Assembly: GCA_028015205.1 (NCBI GenBank)
Contig: CM051521.1
Coordinates: forward strand, 65,022,314 to 65,086,313
Length of the DNA stretch: 64,000 nt
From: Mytilisepta virgata
Lineage: Eukaryota; Mollusca; Bivalvia; Mytilida; Mytilidae
Direction: 5' to 3'
Shown: one piece after another, positions 56,515 to 64,000 of the stretch
Layout: each line of letters begins with the position of its first letter
Position numbering within the stretch: position 1 is the stretch's first letter
Notes under the pieces: model-generated
The model's database searches: none
The model's input: the letters and a program-made list of their open reading frames with translations, nothing else
What the model was told of the DNA's origin: nothing
Made by a program: the position numbers and the translations under genes

Positions 56515-57430
56515 GGGCGCCATCTTGAATAATAATAGTAAAAAATAACACATTTCAAAATAGCTAATTTTCAAATCAATTTGGAAGGGACATAATCAAA
56601 ATATAAACTATTGCAATTACAATATTTTGAAAAGTTATGAAGGTTTTACTCAAACATATGATATATGAAGACCAACGGATATACTTTATTAGTAACATCC
56701 GAGACATAAAACAATATGTCTCTAGTAATATATCAGTATCTATAGTATGCATATCCCCCCTTTTTATTATAACTTCATCACAAACATTACATAATAAAAT
56801 CCTCGATTGAAAAGAAATGATGTCTGTATGAAATGATCCATTAATACTGACAAAGGTGCGATTTTTTTCATAATCTATATCACCCCTGACCATGATAAGT
56901 TAATATGCAGTGCAATTGGAAACTATACACTTATTAATAAGTTAAGTCAGCTATTTATATATATATATACTTTATATTTCAAACATAAGCGTTTGTTTCG
57001 ATGCAAATATGAAATTGAAAATCATTAAATGTTTGTATTTTCGCGCCTAGTGGCATTTCCGGTCATCGTTGCCATCTTGAAAAATAATAACAGATTTTCC
57101 GAAAATAGCTAATTTTCAAATCAATTTGGAATGGATATAATAAAAAATTAAACTATTGCATTTACGATATTTCAAAAATTTATAAATGTATTAATTAGCA
57201 CATAGCACCAAAATTTTTCCATCAGTTTTGGTTAAATCGCAATTTTATGTTAAAAACGACAAAAAAGCCTATATATCGGAGTTAGATGATTTAACAATAT
57301 GGACTTAACGGGAAAATAATACAAAATTTTCAAAAGCATTTGGAAGGGATAAGACAAAAATTTAAACGTTTCCAAATAGCATTAATAGATTTCTTAATAT
57401 ATGAGGAAGTACTACATAGCACCAAAATTT
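56515..57430. repeat. Degenerate direct duplication, offset ~550 bp
   Basis: GCCATCTTGAATAATAATAG ... AAATAGCTAATTTTCAAATC near 56519-56580 recurs as GCCATCTTGAAAAATAATAA ... AAATAGCTAATTTTCAAATC near 57071-57130. A weaker third segment starts near 57318 (TTTTCAAAAGCATTTGGAAG). Confidence 0.6.
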
Positions 57431-57524
57431 TTTCAGCACGAACTAAAAGTAGTTTATTTTATCGATTCCTGATCGCCACAGTGCATTTCTATACAATTTA
57501 CTTGGGCATGGTATAGGTGATGTG

Positions 57525-57546
57525 TGACGTCACCAAAGTCACGTGA
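57525..57546. promoter_or_regulatory. CRE-like and E-box palindromes 6 bp apart
   Basis: TGACGTCA at 57525-57532 (full cAMP-response-type site) and TCACGTGA at 57539-57546 (E-box/M-box). Both are perfect palindromes. There is no nearby gene start to attach them to, so the function is speculative. Confidence 0.3.
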
Positions 57547-57764
57547 TGACTTCTATAGTTGGATATGGGAGGTACCTACTGTATCGTATTCCCTAAACAA
57601 ATAAAAATAACAAAAATAATAGAAATTGAAAATTTAATACAACCGGAAACAAAAACAAGACATTTATTCATGGCCTATACAGAAAATACAGAGATTGATA
57701 CAGGGCTAATTAATAGTTTTTCGTTGTATTGGCGCTGTATTAATACATTAAGTTTATCCGTAAA

Positions 57765-58335
57765 CTTTTCACATTTTGATCTTTTCTGAAACTACTTGGC
57801 AAATTGTAACCAGATTTGGTGGGAATGATGTGTGAAAGGACCTTTACAAACGATCCACAGTAATATTTGGTTCTGGTTGGATGAACAACATGGCCGCCAG
57901 AGGCCATCTTTGATTTTTATTGAACAATTTTCAAAAATCTTCTCTTAAACTACATTATGGAATATTTTGAAACTTTGCAGGATTGATGACAGCAATACCC
58001 TCTACAAACAATCCACTTCTGATTGAGATCCATCCACTCACCCGATGGCTGCCGGCTGCTCAAAGTTTTCATGGAAACCATGTGGGAAATGACTTTTTTT
58101 TATTTTGCTTAAGGAAGTAATGGGCAGATTGTAACCAATGTTGGCAGGAGTCTCATATGGAAGGACAAATACAAATGATCCGTTTTTAGGTCAAGGTCAA
58201 TTGGCAAGGTTTGAAATTTTGTGTTTCTTTAACAGCCTTATGGATATGTACAGCAGTGCTTATATTTTCAAATGGACTTATAGAAACCAGATGAGTGATA
58301 CAGGCCTTGACATTGCCTTGGACCAATACAGCTGA
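57765..58335 (+). repeat. Family B element
   Basis: CCGTAAACTTTTCACATTTT, GAACAACATGGCCGCCAGAG, TGATGACAGCAATACCCTCT and a worn 3' end ACCAGATGAGTGATACAGGC. Confidence 0.65.
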
Positions 58336-58487
58336 CTCCTATTGCCTTCAACACAATACAGGATTAATATGAAAACACAATTTTAATTATACTATATTAT
58401 TAACTAATGTGTTGAAAAACAGTAAAAGCTGTCCAGTTAATAAAAGTACTGTAATTTTAAGTCATTAGTTAATAAAGGTGTCATATA

Positions 58488-58640
58488 TAAAATGGGTATT
58501 TTTATATAAAGCCTGTATTATGTCCTCGTACGGTTGTATTGGGTCTCGATCAGCTGTATAGGCCCTCGACGTTGCCTCGGGCCTATACAGCTTAACTGAC
58601 TCGGACATAATACAGGCTTTATATGAAAATACTCATTTAA
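58488..58640. repeat. 153-bp foldback element with GC-rich centre
   Basis: The arms TAAAATGGGTATTTTTATAT..GCCTGTATTATGTCC and GGACATAATACAGGCTTTAT..ACTCATTTA are inverted. The centre GGCCCTCGACGTTGCCTCGG plus GCC can itself fold. CTGTATTTTAAGTCATTAGT-type flanking sequence is shared with 23520. Confidence 0.8.
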
Positions 58641-59149
58641 TAACACTTTAATACAAGCTGTCCTAGAAGAAAATCATCAGATAATTTTAGTTCTTATTAT
58701 TGCAATATTCATCTGAACACGTTTATTGCAATAATATAAAATGGCAATAACTTCTAAATTAAATTAAGAAATGCAACACTACATATGTGTATTTGATTGT
58801 GTGAATGCATTCACACAACTTTTGTTTACCGATATATTAATGTATTTTATGTATCACTGTTTTATTATTGTGCTTATACAAGAGAATTTGTTTTCAAATA
58901 AATAAAGATATATTTTTAATACTTTTGTTTTGTTCATAGTGTTATTGTTGCTGTTTGTCATAGAACAATTCAGTGAATTGTACATTTCTATCTAATGAAT
59001 GAGATATTTTAGAAGCAAGTGAACAGACATCTGCCCACCATTCAGAAATTTCTCAACATCTTTCAGTTTATCAGGGCCTTCTTCCAAAGCATTAAAATGT
59101 TACCTATGTAACCTCAGCCAGTAATACTAATATCCATTCCTTTAAAATC
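58641..59149. other. Intergenic, nothing recognised
   Basis: AT-rich sequence with no identifiable element. Confidence 0.4.
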
Positions 59150-59300
59150 AATAAAGAGGACAAATATACCTAAGGAGCAATTAAAAAACATAATCCATTG
59201 GACAGACAAACCCAGGAAGACAAACAACCACAAGCACAAAAAATAAACACTGAAAACTAAAAAGTAATGAACAACACGAACTCCTATATAAATTTGCCAA
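59150..59300 (+). repeat. Family H repeat fragment
   Basis: GGACAAATATACCTAAGGAG, CCATTGGACAGACAAACCCA and GAACAACACGAACTCCTATA match 60930-61075 closely. Confidence 0.7.
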
Positions 59301-59559
59301 TACATTAGCTCAAGTTTGATATAAAGTACATTATTCTAAATATAATTTAATCATTCCAAATTTCATCAGTGTTGGGATGACTTCCTGTTACATTAATAAA
59401 GAGCAAACTATCTTGACTCAATGATGTGTTGCTCTTTTATGTTTTTTTTCCAGGGTTCTGTCTCTTAGGTTGCGTCGTTTGATTTTTATATGTCATTGTT
59501 GACCTTTCCAGTTATCCTTTTTGTTGTTCATTGGTGAATACACACAAAACATTTCCTTA

Positions 59560-59935
59560 TTAGTCCCCTACCAGCAGCACGGAAGGGGACTCTAGGTTTG
59601 CACTCTGTCAGTCATACTACAGTTTTCAGGACTTTTTTTCGAAAACCCTTATACCAAACCAAACGATCTTATTTCTTGTATGTGAGCTTATAATGATGAG
59701 CTACAGATCAAGTTTTAGTTTGACACTCATCGAATAATTATTGAAAGAGTTATTGCCCTTGGAAATAGAAATTGTTGCCAAAATATTAGTTTTCCGGACT
59801 TATTTTGCAAACTTTCAACTGATATTGTTTTTGGTATGTGAGCTTATAATGATGAGCGTCTCAGCTCTAGCTGGTATGGGACATTTTATAGCTCAGCAAT
59901 ACTCTCAGAATGCATGTTATATATAAGATGTAATG
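59560..59935 (+). repeat. Family D element
   Basis: 5' TTAGTCCCCTACCAGCAGCA then GGAAGGGGACT forms a hairpin. TGCCCTTGGAAATAGAAATT is present, and the 3' end has GCTGGTATGGGACA and AGCTCAGCAATACTC. Same family as about 33960-34525. Confidence 0.6.
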
Positions 59936-60124
59936 GTCAGGATAAAACCATATGCCAAATACAATGTACATGCATTGATTCTTTAAACCATGACGCTTGT
60001 ATTTAAACCATTATTGTCAACTGTATTGTTGTATTGATTTAATTAGATGAAGATTTTTTCACAGTGAATACTAGTCACCGTAGGATTTACAAAGCATTAC
60101 CATTCACTGGAGTATTTAAGGTGT

Positions 60125-60895
60125 CATTAGGTGGGTGACTTTCAGAAATTCACCCGATGACCCTCACTCCCATCCAAGACAAACTTAATTTAACATATGA
60201 CCCTGTGGGACAAATTAAAGATCTTCTTGTCTGAACCACTAATCTATTCTGAGGGAAAAGTTGACAGCAATGGTTCTTAGGTGGTATCGTTTCAGAATTA
60301 TTCCAGATAATCTGAACTACCAACAATTAAAGCTGGCCACTACAGTCGAACATAGTTCATGGGACCTGTTGCCAAATTCTTAAGATATATTCTTCTATGA
60401 CACAACTGTTTTTGTTTGTTTAGTTGGGGTTTAACGCCGTTTTCAGCACATTTTGGCCATTTCGCGGCGGCCAGTTTTTATTGGTGGAGGAAGCCGGAGT
60501 ACACAGAGAGAACCACCGACCTTCGGTAGGAAAATTGGCAATCCTTGTCAATTAAGATCGAAGTCGAACACACCCCGCCACAGGTGAGATTCGAACTCAC
60601 AACCCCAGCGTTGACAGGCTAGTGATCAGTAGTAGTCATGACGAACTACCTAGACCACTCGGCCACCATGACACAACTGTGCCAAATACTACCAAATTTG
60701 CTACCAATCGTCCTTACGTGATTCTCCTTCAGCAGTGTTCCCGCCTGCCCTAAATAGAAGGGCGGCCCTTACTGTCGCCCTTCTGCCCTGAATCAGAATT
60801 ATATCAATTACTAAAATTGCCAACCAAGATGGTTATAGTCAAATAATTTATTTTGATGTAAGCGATACAGGCTCCTGGTAGCCTCTAATTTTGTG
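60125..60895 (+). repeat. Family A element containing a SINE
   Basis: Units with TTAACATATGACCCTGTGGG-type phrases are interrupted at 60410-60667. The element ends GTAAGCGATACAGGCTCCTG then GTAGCCTCTAATTTTG. Confidence 0.65.
60410..60667 (-). mobile_element. (AAAC)n SINE, reverse orientation
   Basis: Reversed tail TTTGTTTGTTTAGTTGGGGT to reversed head GAGATTCGAACTCACAA and GACCACTCGGCCAC. Target duplication ATGACACAACTGT at 60397-60409 and 60668-60680. Confidence 0.9.
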
Positions 60896-60924
60896 TTTGT
60901 CAGTGATGTAATAAAATGACATCA

Positions 60925-61400
60925 GAAAAAAAGGACAAATATACCTAAAGAGCAATCAAAAACACGTCATCCATTGGACAGACAAACCCGGGAAGACCAA
61001 TGAACAACCACAAACACAACAAATAAACACAGAAAACTAAAAAACAATGAACAACACGAACTCCTATAAAAGCCAGGAGTGAACCCAGGTGCTCCGGAAG
61101 GGTAAGCAGTTCTTGCTCCGTATACGGCACGCGTCGTGAAGTTGAGAAGTAAGTAAATTCAAGAAATACCAAAGGGATATTCGAAGGAGAGAAAAATCCT
61201 AACAACTGACAAACTCCGGCGAACAACGAAGACAAGACCAAAACAATACACGCACTACAATTCAAAACTAAAAACATATGAACAACATGGACCCCATAAA
61301 AAAACCGGGGGTAGACTCAGGTGCTCCGGAAGAGTAAGCAGTCTCTGCTTCCTGCAGGTCACCCACCCCGCTGCCCATGTCAAATCCGGTATGAGGAAGG
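60925..61400 (+). repeat. Family H repeat, longer copy
   Basis: Begins like 59150. GGTGCTCCGGAAGGGTAAGC at 61090 recurs as GGTGCTCCGGAAGAGTAAGC at 61321, indicating two ~230-bp units. Affiliation unknown. Confidence 0.6.
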
Positions 61401-61654
61401 GATAATATCAATGGAATAGGTCCATTTTCATTTGGGAAACGGTTTTTTCATACATGTCAACCAAGTCATGATGACGCCCATTAAACTTTAATAGGGGTGA
61501 CTTTAGTAACGCACCCCTGTCTGAGCAACTTTTCTGTCAGGAGACGGGCTCTGTCCAGGAAGTCAATGTATATGTAACAAGCTATGAGTTGTGAAATATA
61601 TACACCATACGCCGGCGCTTCTAGAATATTGCCGCTCATAAAGAATAATAGAAG

Positions 61655-62170
61655 CTCGATTAGCCCATTTTGAAATGTAAGCACTGTTGTATCCAAAACA
61701 GCTGTCAAAGAAACGCAAAATGTCAAAGTGATCTTGACATCTGACCTTTGACCTAAAAAAAGGTGGATCTTTCGCAGATGTTCTTCCATATAACATTGCT
61801 GTCAACATCGGTAACTATCTGCCCATTACTTCCTGAGCAAGTGATAAAAAATTCATTTCCCATATGGTTTCCATGGAAACTTTGACCAGCTGCAGCCGTC
61901 GGACCTACGGCTAAATCTCAGCCAAAAGAGAGGGTATTGCTGTTATTAATACTGCAAAGTTTCAAAACATTTCATAATGCATTTTCAGAAAAGAAGCTTT
62001 TGAAAATTGGCAAATCAAAATCAAAGATTGCCTCAGGTGGTCATATTGTTCATCAAACAAGAACCAAAAATGGATCTTTTGTGAAGGTCCACCCCAACAT
62101 CATTCCTGCCAACTTTGGTTACAATCTGCCCTTAAGTTCCTGAACAAATGACAAAAAAGTCATTACCCAT
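61655..62170 (-). repeat. Family B element, reverse orientation
   Basis: The reverse complement contains GGCAGATTGTAACCAAAGTT, GGTCAAAGGTCAGATG and CCATATGGGAAATGAATTTT, matching 57.8-58.3 and 42.4-43.1 kb. Confidence 0.6.
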
Positions 62171-62199
62171 ATCTTTTCCATTCAAGTCTTTCTGGTGTT

Positions 62200-63940
62200 A
62201 GTCTGAGAATCTGTTTAGGAACTCCTTTCATGTTCTTGGTACCGCAGAACAATATCTTTCTGTAGCTGGTTCCTTCCTACAGGAGTTAGAAGGGGACGGC
62301 ATTTCTGAAATCAAATCCTTTCTTCTCCAACTAGATAAATCTCTGGATGCCTCTTCGGCTCTGATTTCAGGTGGTTTCGCTACTTTTTACTGTAGCCAAA
62401 AGATCTGAATCTTCTTTCTCAGATAATCTTAAACTCTACTTAACGGATAAGATCTTTGGTCTTTCTCTGGAGAAGGTTCCGGAACAGGTAAGTAAGGCCC
62501 TCAGTCTGTCAGTGTCAACGTTAGGCTAAATGATGGTAAGGACTCAACATTCCTCCTAAAAAGAAGGTTTGTCGCAGCAATGCAGCTGTTTCTCCTAAGC
62601 CTGCTTCTACAGCTTAAGGTTAGCCAGAAGTTCCCCTCTTGACCCTAGGATGTTGCCCTCTCGTTATCTTTCGACACCTCCAGTGCAAGAGGAATTACCT
62701 GTTCCACTTCCAGATATTCCATTAGAGGGGAGGATAACTAACTCTGTGGATCAATGGAAGAATATCACCACAGATTCTTGGGTCCTGTCGATAATTCGAG
62801 GGATATCTTCGATTCAAGACGCTTACACCTCTGTCAGTGTTTCCAATTCCTTATTCAGTTCCTTCGGATGCTCAGACGGTTTCCTTTTGGCAACAGAAAT
62901 CTGAAAAAAGAACTAGTCTATAATACAACCCCTGTCAGAGACCTGTCTGTCCTTAATACTCTTTTGGTATTTTTTCTATTCTTCCAGGCATGTGGACATC
63001 TTCCTTGGATCTAGAAGATTCTTATTTCCACTGTCCAGTAGCCCCTTCTTAAGATATCTTTGTTTTGTCTGGGACAGAATGGTTTATCAGTTCCATGCTC
63101 TGCTTTTGTTGGTACTCATTTGGTGCTGAACTTTAGTCTAGACATGCCTAGGCAGAAAGTTCTTGTTCCTCAGTGGAAGTTTTGTTCTATATTATTATCT
63201 TCTGCTACTTTTGAGCCAGCAGATAAGAATATCAAACTTTTTCTTATAAGTGTTAATTTCTTTTGGTGCTTGCTTCAGAGAGAAGTGAAATCCATACTCT
63301 TTCTGTAGGCGATACTTGCCTCCGTTTCTCTTGGAACAGGTCGTCAGTTACCATCTTTACTGATTCGGACTTCCTAACGAATAATCAAATTCTTGACAAG
63401 GGAGCAGTCCAAATCATTATTCCTGTTCTTCCTAAGAATTCTGATTCTTTTTACACTTTGTCAAGTCAGAATTATTTCTGTTTATCTTTCAAAGACAGTC
63501 CTTACGTTTAGGTAATAAAAGATTTTTCATTCCTATTAAAAGGGTGTGTATGATTTGTCTGTAAATACTATGTCCACCTGGATTTATAAGATGATTTCTT
63601 TGGCTTCTTGAGTTTTCAGGTCAATATGTCTTTTAAGGTGGATAATCTGTTCTCTCTGGGACTTATAGTGTCAGTTCAAAGGTTAAATTTTCCTCCTGCT
63701 TCTTCAGAGACAGGGGATTCAGCTCTTAGATTCTGATTTACTCCAGAATATACAATGGCTAGCTATTTAATGTTTATAAAATTCTAAATTTTGGAAGTAA
63801 AATTTAATATTATTAAAAAGATACTTACCATTATATGTTATAGGTCCCTCCTGTCCTCCCCTTCACCCCATTTTTTCTTCTGGTCTCTATCAGAAGTGGA
63901 ATTGAAATTATAATTTTTGGGCTTTCCTCATATCCGCTTC
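62200..63940 (+). pseudogene. Decayed DIRS-type (tyrosine recombinase) retrotransposon
   Basis: Translated pieces in shifting frames follow the DIRS order. A gag-like stretch (PPKKKVCRSNAAVSPKPAST) comes first, then a pre-RT segment EGRITNSVDQWKNITTDSWV. A remnant of the RT start SLDLEDSYFHCPV follows. After a large deletion comes tyrosine-recombinase sequence (ASERSEIHTLSVGDTCLRFS, KGAVQIIIPVLPKNSDSF; later LSVNTMSTWIYKMISLAS). Multiple stops and the missing RT core make it inactive. The element may extend past the right edge of the window. Confidence 0.65.
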
Positions 63941-64000
63941 TATTTTTATTCTCTTCTTTATATTTAATATACTCCAGTATTTAAAATGGTATTTATTTAA

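Overview
Eukaryotic genomic DNA, most probably from a bivalve mollusc and perhaps a mytilid mussel. The sequence is AT-rich with GT-AG introns, and its repeats are of kinds known from bivalves: pearl-like elements with tandem cores, tRNA-derived SINEs, Penelope-like, DIRS-like and PIF/Harbinger remnants. The genus is inferred from repeat types recalled from memory, not from a search.

The only host gene I can reconstruct is the 3' half of NSMAF (FAN, factor associated with neutral sphingomyelinase activation) on the + strand. Fifteen exons between 1586 and 45283 join in one frame. They encode 438 residues: the end of the BEACH domain, a linker, and a seven-blade WD40 propeller that ends at the normal stop. 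The 5' half lies to the left of the window. The coding sequence in the window is 1.3 kb spread over 43.7 kb, because the introns are packed with repeats.

Intron layout: pearl/Helentron-like arrays (family A, with relative B) recur at about 0-1.1, 2.7-4.5, 6.5-8.8, 13.2-13.8, 20.6-22.9, 24.5-27.3, 37.2-38.7 and 42.4-43.7 kb. At 14.6-17.4 kb lies a nearly perfect 694-bp-arm palindrome of a 5'-truncated Penelope-like element, with a 1088-bp element inserted in one arm. At 17.97-19.24 kb is a TA-flanked pogo-like element holding a SINE. Intron 10 (25.3-34.9 kb) carries a three-level nest: repeat family F, then a pogo-like element, then a PIF/Harbinger transposon with broken transposase and Myb/SANT genes. 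At 40.3-40.9 kb a 42-bp minisatellite is split by a MITE.

Downstream of NSMAF (45.3-64 kb) I find no confident host gene. This part holds more family A/B/D/F repeats, a hierarchical 43/260-bp minisatellite (53.1-54.9 kb), two SINEs with clear target duplications, hairpin elements, one orphan exon-like segment on the - strand (50654-50763), and a decayed DIRS-type retrotransposon at the right edge.

I see no new multi-gene system. The most interesting material is structural: nested transposons with recoverable empty sites, and several repeat families that share one design (short inverted motif at the 5' end, the same motif just before a 3' terminal hairpin, tandem core). This design suggests several separate Helentron-like non-autonomous lineages. 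Coordinates of repeat edges are by eye and may be off by tens of bases unless a target duplication or empty site is quoted.
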